A DNA stretch of 5,878 bases from an uncultured Flammeovirgaceae bacterium (GCA_946886805.1 CAMPJM010000276.1:1-5878), one strand, 5' to 3'; positions 1 to 5,878 are shown, numbered from the stretch's first letter. Notes: generated by a model from the sequence alone, not told the origin. A program made the numbers and translations.

Positions 1-158
1 TTTGATTAATTGTATTTAAAAAAGTAGCGCTGTACTTCGTGGATGTCTTAAGTGGATGAAGGATATTTTGGGAGAGTTACAAAAATCAAGATCCACTTTC
101 CAAATCAAACAAACATTATCCTACCTATTATTAGCTTTGGCAGATTTATACTACTCAT

Positions 159-235
159 CCGTCCGACCGCTCAACTCTGAGATTGTCAGAATAATTAAAA
201 AGAAGTTCTTTTTTAATAGTATAGCGGTCGGACGG
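159..235. repeat. Long palindrome with 13-bp perfect arms and an inner hairpin
   Basis: The arms ccgtccgaccgct (159-171) and agcggtcggacgg (223-235) are perfect reverse complements and are GC-rich in an AT-rich setting. The 51 bases between them hold a second, AT-rich hairpin at about 194-217 (attaaaaag pairing with cttttttaat, one bulged T, loop aagtt). The whole unit could fold as a two-storey stem-loop in RNA or single-stranded DNA. There is no T-run directly after the outer arm on either strand, so it is not a standard intrinsic terminator. It could be a REP/MITE-like mobile palindrome, a transcript-end stabiliser, or the remnant of an insertion element; the sequence does not decide between these. 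Confidence 0.7.
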
Positions 236-325
236 GTATCAGTGGCTATGAATGCTGCTGGATGTCTAGTAGCCCAATTATGCATTATTGCCCAAGGAAC
301 AGACATTTATAAGGAGAAAGAAGTA

Positions 326-370
326 TAAATTTGTGGAATAGCTGATTTAACCAACTAAACCACAAATTTA
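326..370 (-). terminator. Inverted repeat downstream of receptor gene; possible transcript end
   Basis: Taaatttgtgg (326-336) and ccacaaattta (360-370) are perfect 11-bp complements with a 23-base loop. The structure lies about 57 bases past the stop codon of the receptor gene, where a transcript end would be expected. The stem is AT-rich, the loop is long and no clear T-run follows on the minus strand, so this is at best a weak terminator or a 3'-end stabilising hairpin. No better terminator was seen between here and the stop codon. Confidence 0.35.
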
Positions 371-426
371 ATGCTTGAGATGTTCAACAAAACCACTAAA
401 ATAGTGTGTAGAGCTTATTTAGCTAT

Positions 427-3303
427 CTAAAAGCTATAATCAAAACCTATGCTAAATTCTCTTCCAGGATCATAACTTGAGGAAATCGGTTCTCCGGATT
501 CATAAGCCTTATAATAGGTTTCTCTTTTATCGCCAAGAAGATTAGAGACTTTAAAGCTAATTCCAGCTCTTTTTTCGGCACCAAAACTTTTCTTCAAAGA
601 TGCATTTATGCTATGGAAAGCTTCTGTGTATAAATCAGGAATTGCACCTATACCTACAGTTGCCAAAGCACTGCCCTGGACGTTATAATAAACTCCTCCT
701 TCCCACCCCAAATCAAAGTTATCATAATTTATTCCGGCGTTAATTAAGTAAGGTGCCTGGCCTTGCATCTCTCTTGTATAATCTAAAGGTTCAATTTCGT
801 CCCCGTCGGGGTTGAGCCTTAAATTGGCTTTTCTGGATTCATACTCCTCCTTATTCATCTTTAATTTTGACTCAATCAAGGAAGCGTTAACATTCAACGA
901 AAACTTTTCCAAAGCAGGAGAGATAAAATCAAAGTTTTTTCTGATCTCGACTTCAACTCCATATACTTGTGCATCGCCATTATTTTTTGCAGTGTAGTTA
1001 TCGTTGTTGTTTTCATTATAAATAGCAATTTCAATGGGATTTATAAATTTTTTGTAAAAGCCACTGAAAGCCACTGTCTGCCCCCTACCTGAGAAATATT
1101 CCCATCTTACATCAAAATTATCAATATCGGTCTCAATCAAATCAATATTTCCAATCCAGGTGGTATTGGAAAGAGGATCAAATATTTGAGCAATAGATTT
1201 TTCTTTAAAAGAAGGCCTTGCTACAGTGCGCGCATAGGAAATACGGAGGTTGGAATTCTCGATAATGTTATAGATTAAATTGGCAGTAGGGAACGCTTTA
1301 AAGGAGTTGATAACTTCCTCGTTGTCCAGATAAGTACCATCGTTCCCCTTACTATTATACCAATCCTGGTCGCCACCAGTATAGTAGTGTTCATACTTTT
1401 CCATTCTTACACCTAAAATAGCTTTAAACTTGTCGGTAAAAGTCAGTTCTCCCGACACATAAAAAGCCAGGGTATTGTTCCATGCCTCATAAGTGTTCGA
1501 TCCTTGGTAATTTCCTTCCACATAAGTTCCCGTCCTATTTTCCCCAGTCCAAATGTTCTCTGGTTTTAATAAGTTATTGGGATCTCCGTTCAATCCTACT
1601 TCACCTTCATTTCTTATTAAAATATTAAAGTTATCGATAGAAAAATCTCTTTGCTTGTAGGTATTCATTGCGCCAAACTTCAACTTGCTATCTTTAGTGA
1701 ATAGCTGAAAATCTTTGGTGAAATCAATTTTTCCTGAATAATTTGATTCTTCCAAAAACCGCCATGTTCTTGTTGGATTTCCGCCTTCACTTGGTTCAAT
1801 AGCTGTTCCGCCACCTTCTCTTAAAGTGAAAGGAACAACCCTTACATCTTTATCCTCTACTTTGGAAAATGTAGGCGAAAGTTTCCACTCTATATTCCAT
1901 TTTGATGCGTTTAAATAATGTTCTCCGCCCAATAAAATGTTGGTAATGGAGCGTTCACCGTAAGCGAGGCCATACCTAATAGATCGGTTATTAGAAAACA
2001 CAAAATTTTCCTCCTGAATTATGTTTGATTGAGAACTACCATTTTGAATATGAAAAACATTTAATTTGAATTTCGATGCATCTGTTTTCAAGGCAAATCC
2101 TGCCAAGCCTCCCAACAGCACATTATTTGTCCCCTCTGACCCGGTTCTGCTACGATCCAATATCAATTCAGTATCTGACAGATTATTACTGTTTTTTATA
2201 TATTGATTTTTGTCAATGACCTTATCATAAAATGTTGTGTTATTTTTATAACTAAGCGCAACATTATATCCTAAAGTTACTTTTTCCCTTTTAGATTGAT
2301 TACCCAAAGAAATGCCTAAACTGTAGTCGGCAAAACTTTTGCGTGTGGTGGGTCCAAAGGTAGGGTCAAAGCTTCTCGTGAGTGCAGTTAACCGGGCTTT
2401 TGAATCAGGGTCAGAGGTAGTATATCCCGGTATTTGTTCTTGGCTGCTAAAAGGAAGCTCTCTGGTTCCATCATCAAAGCCTAGGAAGTCGGTATCACCA
2501 CCGTCATAAGTAAGGTAATTGTCCTGAAAATGCATGCTCGGGTTATAGCCAAAGCTGGCAGACACTTTCGCCGTTTTTTCTGTAGGAAAATCTTTGATAT
2601 CAATGTTTACGATACCTCCTGTAAAATCTGCGGGCAAGTCAGCAGTAAAAGATTTTCTTACGATAATATTATCAATAATATTGGTGGGAAACAGGTCCAT
2701 TTGCAGACTGTTTCTGTCCGGATCAAGGCCAGGTACAGCCATGCCGTTTACAACAGTCTGGGTATACCTATCACCAAGCCCTCGTACAAAAACATATTTT
2801 CCTTCTTGTACCGACACGCCGGAAACCCTTTTTATAGCAGAAGCGGCATTACCGTCGCCAATTCTACCGATACTTTCAGAAGATATGCCATCCTGAATAT
2901 TAGCAGACTTCCTCTTTAAAGTCATTAAGGCAGTTTCTGAATTTCTAATCAGTTCAGCAGTAACTACCACATCCTGTAATTTATTCACATCCTCTGCAAG
3001 CCTTACATTCAGCGAGGTTACCTCGCCTGACTTTACCGCAACGTCTGTGACAATTTTTACTTGATACGAAACATAAGAAAATTTCAATGTGTAATTGCCC
3101 GGCGCCAAACCTGCAATGGTATAACTTCCTTCAAAGTCCGTGGCAGAGCCTGTTATTGTTCCATCAATAACTGCAGTCGCACCAATTAATGCTTCACCCG
3201 TTATGTCATCTATAATTAACCCGCGGACAGTGCCGGTTTGAGCGTTGCATAAATAACTGAAACAAATAAAAACAATGCTTAAAATTCTTTTTCGATATTG
3301 CAT
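427..3303 (-). CDS. TonB-dependent outer-membrane receptor with CarboxypepD_reg-like domain
   Basis: The product has 958 residues and looks intact. It should sit in the outer membrane as a 22-strand beta-barrel that imports a ligand using TonB/ExbB/ExbD energy. Residues 1-22 form a signal peptide (basic MQYRKR, hydrophobic core, end near CNAQ). Residues about 24-105 are a carboxypeptidase-regulatory-like beta-sandwich (GTVRGLI, GSYTIAGLAPGNYTL), usual in Bacteroidota receptors. DVVVTA at 111-116 resembles a TonB box. The plug (about 125-240) contains VRGLGDRY (173-180), LFPTNIIDNIIVRKS (204-218) and ADLPADFTGG (221-230). The rest is barrel, ending in the aromatic strand FSIGFDYSF. The SusC/RagA signature around 'GSRAANGVILITTK' is absent and no SusD gene adjoins, so glycan import by a classical Sus system is not indicated. 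The ATG at 3303 is chosen because it directly precedes the signal peptide and lies about 30 bases below a -7-like element. The gene upstream on the same strand, a beta-helix lipoprotein, is the likely partner. The ligand is unknown; the family also includes siderophore, vitamin and oligomer importers. Confidence 0.96.
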   Translation of the reverse strand: MQYRKRILSIVFICFSYLCNAQTGTVRGLIIDDITGEALIGATAVIDGTITGSATDFEGSYTIAGLAPGNYTLKFSYVSYQVKIVTDVAVKSGEVTSLNVRLAEDVNKLQDVVVTAELIRNSETALMTLKRKSANIQDGISSESIGRIGDGNAASAIKRVSGVSVQEGKYVFVRGLGDRYTQTVVNGMAVPGLDPDRNSLQMDLFPTNIIDNIIVRKSFTADLPADFTGGIVNIDIKDFPTEKTAKVSASFGYNPSMHFQDNYLTYDGGDTDFLGFDDGTRELPFSSQEQIPGYTTSDPDSKARLTALTRSFDPTFGPTTRKSFADYSLGISLGNQSKREKVTLGYNVALSYKNNTTFYDKVIDKNQYIKNSNNLSDTELILDRSRTGSEGTNNVLLGGLAGFALKTDASKFKLNVFHIQNGSSQSNIIQEENFVFSNNRSIRYGLAYGERSITNILLGGEHYLNASKWNIEWKLSPTFSKVEDKDVRVVPFTLREGGGTAIEPSEGGNPTRTWRFLEESNYSGKIDFTKDFQLFTKDSKLKFGAMNTYKQRDFSIDNFNILIRNEGEVGLNGDPNNLLKPENIWTGENRTGTYVEGNYQGSNTYEAWNNTLAFYVSGELTFTDKFKAILGVRMEKYEHYYTGGDQDWYNSKGNDGTYLDNEEVINSFKAFPTANLIYNIIENSNLRISYARTVARPSFKEKSIAQIFDPLSNTTWIGNIDLIETDIDNFDVRWEYFSGRGQTVAFSGFYKKFINPIEIAIYNENNNDNYTAKNNGDAQVYGVEVEIRKNFDFISPALEKFSLNVNASLIESKLKMNKEEYESRKANLRLNPDGDEIEPLDYTREMQGQAPYLINAGINYDNFDLGWEGGVYYNVQGSALATVGIGAIPDLYTEAFHSINASLKKSFGAEKRAGISFKVSNLLGDKRETYYKAYESGEPISSSYDPGREFSIGFDYSF

Positions 3304-3332
3304 CTATATGTGATTTATAAACTAAATTTCCA

Positions 3333-3340
3333 CAAAGGTA
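3333..3340 (-). promoter_or_regulatory. Probable -7 promoter element of the receptor gene (TACCTTTG)
   Basis: Read on the minus strand this is TACCTTTG, an exact match to the Bacteroidota -7 consensus TAnnTTTG. It would place the transcription start near 3326 and leave a leader of roughly 20-25 bases before the ATG at 3303. No convincing TTTG or TTG -33 element is seen 17-23 bases upstream. The element lies downstream of the terminator of the preceding gene, which fits an independent promoter for the receptor. Inferred from motif and position only. Confidence 0.55.
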
Positions 3341-3400
3341 GAGTAGCAATATTAAATTTTGTTTAAGTTACTGTCACCAATATGTTATCATAATGTTAAC

Positions 3401-3424
3401 AAAAAAAGGGGCCGAAGCCCCTTT
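3401..3424 (-). terminator. Intrinsic terminator of the lipoprotein gene, UUCG tetraloop
   Basis: On the minus strand the sequence reads aaaggggc-ttcg-gcccctttt followed by further T, giving an 8-bp perfect stem (3405-3412 with 3417-3424), the very stable C(UUCG)G loop and an uninterrupted T-tract of seven (3401-3407, partly paired). It begins 25 bases past the lipoprotein stop codon. It should end most lipoprotein transcripts before the receptor gene, so the receptor depends on its own promoter or on read-through. Confidence 0.93.
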
Positions 3425-3449
3425 CTGTAATGTTCTATAATAGAGCAGA

Positions 3450-4994
3450 TTACAAGCCGCTCAACTTGTCAGCATTAGCTGCCCAAGTCCAGGAAAATGC
3501 ATTTACATCAGCACCAGTAGTGCTGGCACCTCCATCAACCGCCGTTACGATGTCGGTGATTTCGCCAGTGGTGAAATCTTTGAATACATCTGCCAAAATA
3601 GCGCCCTCGGCCAACGTAATTTCAAAATTGCTGAATGTAAGTTCGGTAGTAGTAGAACCGCTCAACGAAAGATCGCCGAAACCAGTACCGCCTTCTTCAT
3701 CATCATTAGTATCTGTTAGTGGGCTAACAAAGCCAGTGATGTAAACATTAGAAACAGTGCCGGCGGCAACCTCTCTAAAATCAGCGATCTCGTTAGTTGA
3801 ACCAATCAAAGTAATGTTGGAAATTGTGAAAGCGCCTCCGGCTGTTCCTTCAGGCCCATCTATTTCCAAAGCGTGGTCAGTGCCTGAGAAAGATACAACT
3901 ATTGCATTATTGATTGTTCCAGAATAAGCCTGATCGATGTCAATGGCGTCATCATCTGCAGCCCAAACCAATGCATTGGTTACATTTACAGTTCCTCCGA
4001 ACCACTCAATCCCATCATCAAGATTGCCAACTACTTCTATATTCTCTATAGTGGTTCCTGACCCAACACCTCCAAGTGTAAATCCATTGATCTCATCACC
4101 ATCTCCGAGTTTTGTTCCACCATGTCTGATAGAAATATATTTTAGTACCCCGGAATTATCCTCAGGTGCATCGCCACCATATTCAGCAAGAACCTCATCA
4201 CCTGGTATACCTTCGATTTGCTCTGTTCCATCATTCCCTGAATCAGAAATAGGAGCATTTCCCAGAATAATTAAACCTCCCCAAAGGCCGCCATTGGTTT
4301 CATCAAGATTGGGGCTAGCAATTTCACCTTGCGAAATCTCATCTGCCACTGAAGTGAAAATGATTGGTGCTTCTGCCGTGCCTTCTGCCATTATTTGAGC
4401 GCCCCTGGCAATTATTAGAGCGGTAGCATTTGCTCCCTGACCTACTTCACCTTTAATTAAAGTTCCGGCTTCGATAGTCAATACAGCTCCTGGCTCCACT
4501 ATAATTCTACTTGCAAGAACATAGACATTGTTGTTCGTCCAGGTAACATCCTCGGTAATATTAGAAGTTACCATAACCTCTCCACCTGTTGCAGGTGCTT
4601 CCCCAACACTTAATACATGGGTTACAACTTCAGTATCACCATCCGTATCGGTAGCTGTAAATGTGAAGGTAATATTTTTGTCGGCATCTGCTTCCACTGC
4701 CGTATAGCTAAAGCTGTAAGTAGCAGAAGTTTCGCCATCAAAGCTTTCCTCGTCAAATGCTGTACCATCTTTAGTTACCTCAAGAGATTCTAAACCACCT
4801 TCTGCTGTAATTGTAGCTGCTATAGGTCCCAAAGTTCCCAAATTCTCGATTTCTCCAGTGGCGGGAATACCTGAAATCTCTACTGAACCAACGGGAGATA
4901 CATTCTCATTATCATCGTCATTACATGCCGTAAATGCAAACAACATTGTTGTAGCAAGTACACTCATTGAAAAAAACCTCTTCATAGTAGTCAT
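3450..4994 (-). CDS. Surface-type lipoprotein with Ig-like domain and right-handed parallel beta-helix
   Basis: With the ATG at 4994 the product has 514 residues. Residues 1-24 form a lipoprotein signal peptide (MTTMKR, hydrophobic stretch, lipobox FTAC) with Cys24 as the lipidation site. The following NDDDNEN is acidic like known Bacteroidota lipoprotein export signals, suggesting surface display. Residues about 34-135 resemble an Ig/cadherin-like beta-sandwich (FTFTATDTDGDTE). From about 140 to 470 the chain is a right-handed parallel beta-helix: repeated strands such as RIIVEPGAVLTIEAGTLIKG, then LWGGLIILGNAPI, GSGTTIENIEVVGNLDDGIE, DDDAIDIDQ and HALEIDGPEG. The many Asp residues in the turns might bind Ca2+, which is speculative. 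The tail AFSWTWAANAD lacks a type IX secretion sorting domain. No lyase or esterase catalytic set is recognisable. The frame stays open to a GTG at 5030, but that codon abuts the probable -7 element, so the ATG at 4994 or the one at 4985 (511 residues) is preferred. Encoded just before the TonB receptor, it may bind ligand for it. Exact function unknown. Confidence 0.88.
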   Translation of the reverse strand: MTTMKRFFSMSVLATTMLFAFTACNDDDNENVSPVGSVEISGIPATGEIENLGTLGPIAATITAEGGLESLEVTKDGTAFDEESFDGETSATYSFSYTAVEADADKNITFTFTATDTDGDTEVVTHVLSVGEAPATGGEVMVTSNITEDVTWTNNNVYVLASRIIVEPGAVLTIEAGTLIKGEVGQGANATALIIARGAQIMAEGTAEAPIIFTSVADEISQGEIASPNLDETNGGLWGGLIILGNAPISDSGNDGTEQIEGIPGDEVLAEYGGDAPEDNSGVLKYISIRHGGTKLGDGDEINGFTLGGVGSGTTIENIEVVGNLDDGIEWFGGTVNVTNALVWAADDDAIDIDQAYSGTINNAIVVSFSGTDHALEIDGPEGTAGGAFTISNITLIGSTNEIADFREVAAGTVSNVYITGFVSPLTDTNDDEEGGTGFGDLSLSGSTTTELTFSNFEITLAEGAILADVFKDFTTGEITDIVTAVDGGASTTGADVNAFSWTWAANADKLSGL

Positions 4995-5029
4995 ACTAAT
5001 CTTTTTTTGTTTGTTTAATTTCTTTGCCA

Positions 5030-5037
5030 CAAAGGTG
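5030..5037 (-). promoter_or_regulatory. Probable -7 promoter element of the lipoprotein gene (CACCTTTG)
   Basis: On the minus strand this reads CACCTTTG, one mismatch from TAnnTTTG. It sits inside the 10-mer ACCTTTGTGG (5027-5036), which is repeated exactly at the receptor promoter (3330-3339). A start near 5022-5025 would give a leader of about 30 bases to the ATG at 4994, and would put the alternative GTG at 5030 upstream of the transcript. No clear -33 TTTG is visible. Motif-based inference. Confidence 0.45.
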
Positions 5038-5278
5038 GATATAAGATATTAAGTGGGTGGGTAGAGAAGGTTAATTTTGTGTTAAGAAAAGGCTTCTTAT
5101 ATTAAGAGAGCTTTACCAGAAAGAAGCGGAAAAGTTGAGGAGTACCGTCAAAAAATCTCAATCTGTAACCTTAGCCTACAAATATCTGCCAAACGACTTA
5201 GAGCCCTGCTACAATGTAGTTTTCGTGACCCTCGGGCCGGGTGGCCTCGTTTATGGATTTACAACTCGATTTCATCCT

Positions 5279-5403
5279 AACCTCCGGTCGCTGTCCCCCG
5301 ACAGCGACCAAAACGAAAGGATAAAAGTCAGAATTTTGAACTGCAATTAAAGGATGCTTTACCGTCCATGCCACTGGCAGGTGGTCTGTGTGCCACATGA
5401 CCA
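5279..5403. repeat. Dispersed repeat, copy A, headed by a perfect 10-bp hairpin
   Basis: Copy A begins aacctcc and then forms a perfect hairpin, ggtcgctgtc-cccc-gacagcgacc (5286-5309). Over 5279-5372 it matches copy B (5611-5705) with about ten differences in 95 aligned positions, including a 24-base identical block (5349-5372 with 5682-5705). Similarity fades over the next 30 bases. The two copies are in the same orientation, offset by 332-333 bases. The hairpin is strong but no T-run follows it on either strand. It is probably a non-autonomous interspersed element; function unknown. Confidence 0.75.
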
Positions 5404-5558
5404 CGGAACGGGCTGTGGCATGAGCTGTAAAAAATCAACGGACACAAATCAGTGATGGAGAAGTGTTGACGATATTCGGAGAAAGCGGAGATAACTTTTA
5501 GGTATACACCTCATTTATATCGCAGCGGATAGCCTTCCCAATAACAACTACTCTCTCC

Positions 5559-5582
5559 ATGGTTGTGTGGCACACCAACCAT
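5559..5582. repeat. Imperfect palindrome between the two repeat copies
   Basis: Atggttg (5559-5565) pairs with caaccat (5576-5582); after a bulged C at 5575, tgt (5566-5568) pairs with aca (5572-5574), leaving a GGC loop. The core tgtggcacac (5566-5575) is also the reverse complement of gtgtgccaca (5388-5397) at the end of copy A. Either a local hairpin or a longer-range pairing is therefore possible. No role can be assigned. Confidence 0.5.
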
Positions 5583-5610
5583 TCGTCAATAAGACTTCCG
5601 AAGTTTATAT

Positions 5611-5736
5611 AACCTCCGGTCGCTGTCTCCCGAAAGCGACCAAAATGGAAGGGTAACAGTCAGAAATTTGAACTGCAACAGAAAGGATGCTTTACCGTCC
5701 ATGCCGCTGGCGATGGCCTTGTGCCGCAAAATCACC
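5611..5736. repeat. Dispersed repeat, copy B, hairpin with one mismatch
   Basis: This is the second copy of the element at 5279-5403. Its head hairpin is ggtcgctgtc-tccc-gaaagcgacc (5618-5641), where one G-A mismatch replaces the G-C pair of copy A. The block 5682-5705 is identical to 5349-5372. Differences are spread evenly as substitutions plus one single-base indel, which suggests an old duplication or two independent members of a family rather than a recent copy. Confidence 0.75.
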
Positions 5737-5783
5737 ATTTCAAAGCCTGAAAAGGTTCATTCTACCAGATTATTAGCTTTGCC

Positions 5784-5803
5784 AGCTTAATATAAGCTTT
5801 TTT
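5784..5803 (+). terminator. Weak T-tailed hairpin, possible plus-strand terminator
   Basis: Agctta (5784-5789) and taagct (5793-5798) form a 6-bp stem with loop ata, followed by five more T (5799-5803). The stem is short and AT-rich and no plus-strand gene is seen upstream, so the terminator reading is weak; it may be only a by-product of AT-rich repeat sequence. Confidence 0.2.
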
Positions 5804-5878
5804 CCCTCTTGGGCCGGGAGCACCGTTTGCGCACTCAAAACCCAATTTTACCCGCGCATGCCTCTACTGACCCAAAGG

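Larger units (their letters stand above)
1..426. other. Non-coding left flank, downstream of the receptor gene
   Basis: This stretch lies beyond the stop codon of the receptor gene and contains no gene I can support. A plus-strand open frame of 90 codons (56-328) crosses it, but its product shows no recognisable domain and the frame runs through both arms of a long palindrome, so I read it as fortuitous. What the stretch does hold is structure: a 77-bp palindrome (159-235), an 11-bp inverted repeat (326-370), a weak 8-bp inverted repeat (aagtggat at 50-57, atccactt at 91-98), and a 17-bp sequence at 127-143 that recurs with one mismatch in the right flank. The non-coding call is inference from the lack of coding signals. 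Confidence 0.6.
5041..5878. other. Non-coding right flank rich in diverged repeats
   Basis: About 840 bases upstream of the lipoprotein gene contain no convincing gene. Short open frames (for example 5135-5350 plus, 5198-5404 minus) cross the repeat hairpins and show no protein family features. The stretch holds two copies of a hairpin-headed direct repeat (5279-5403 and 5611-5736), a palindrome at 5559-5582, an inverted repeat at 5092-5127 (gcttctt/aagaagc), a small T-tailed hairpin at 5784-5803 and a GC-rich patch near 5811 resembling 5234. No tRNA, rRNA or transposase was recognised. A gene entering from the right edge cannot be excluded but was not seen. Confidence 0.6.

Noticed and set aside
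56..328. Plus-strand open frame of 90 codons in the left flank
   Set aside because: It spans both arms of the 77-bp palindrome, shows no recognisable domain or start context, and its composition fits chance translation of AT-rich repeat DNA. A decayed gene fragment cannot be fully excluded.
159..370. CRISPR array or integron attC site
   Set aside because: There are no regularly spaced direct repeats, and the palindrome lacks the conserved core sites of attC; no integrase is present.
2530..2919. Plus-strand open frames within the receptor gene
   Set aside because: They are antisense to the conserved plug domain of the receptor and have no independent protein features.
427..3303. SusC/RagA glycan importer
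   Set aside because: The plug has VRGLGDRY and ADFTGGIVNIDIKDFP features rather than the SusC signature, and no SusD-like gene is adjacent.
3937..4398. 153-codon plus-strand frame antisense to the beta-helix gene
   Set aside because: A Ser/Pro-rich product produced by reading the opposite strand of a well-supported coding sequence; no start context or domain.
3450..4994. Polysaccharide lyase or pectinesterase on account of the beta-helix
   Set aside because: No catalytic residue set could be recognised; the beta-helix fold alone does not indicate enzyme activity.
5286..5309. GC-rich hairpin of repeat copy A as an intrinsic terminator
   Set aside because: The stem is strong but only a short A-run (aaaa) follows on the plus strand and no T-run follows on either strand, and no gene ends nearby.
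5135..5404. Short overlapping open frames on both strands (71 codons plus, 68 codons minus)
   Set aside because: They overlap each other and run across the repeat hairpin; the frame is not maintained in repeat copy B, so they look like fortuitous translations of the repeat.

Overview
The window looks like chromosomal DNA of a member of the Bacteroidota, probably a Cytophagia- or Flavobacteriia-type organism. The evidence is a TonB-dependent receptor carrying an N-terminal carboxypeptidase-regulatory-like domain, a lipoprotein with an acidic tail directly after its lipobox cysteine, -7 promoter elements resembling the phylum's TAnnTTTG, little sign of Shine-Dalgarno sequences, and moderately AT-rich DNA. 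The genus cannot be fixed from sequence reading alone.

Only two genes are convincing, and both lie on the minus strand. The first to be transcribed (about 4994 down to 3450) encodes a surface-type lipoprotein made of an Ig/cadherin-like domain followed by a long right-handed parallel beta-helix. It ends at a textbook intrinsic terminator with a UUCG tetraloop (3401-3424). The second gene (3303 down to 427) encodes a complete 958-residue TonB-dependent outer-membrane receptor of the 'VRGLGDRY' plug type, which is not the SusC/RagA class. Each gene has the 10-mer ACCTTTGTGG just upstream of its likely start, so they are probably transcribed from similar promoters rather than as one simple operon. 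The most economical reading is a two-part outer-membrane uptake system, with the lipoprotein as a surface ligand-binding or accessory partner of the receptor. The substrate is unknown.

The flanks are non-coding as far as can be seen. The left flank (1-426) holds a 77-bp hairpin-forming palindrome with 13-bp perfect arms and a separate 11-bp inverted repeat just downstream of the receptor gene. The right flank (about 5041-5878) holds two copies (about 89% alike) of a roughly 95-125-bp repeat, each starting with a strong GC-rich hairpin, plus smaller palindromes and a possible third, diverged fragment. A 17-bp sequence occurs once in each flank with one mismatch. These flanks read as accumulations of a dispersed, non-autonomous repeat family around the gene pair.

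No RNA gene, CRISPR array, transposase or intact insertion sequence was recognised. The gene pair belongs to known families. The least explained parts are the repeats and the function of the receptor/beta-helix partnership.
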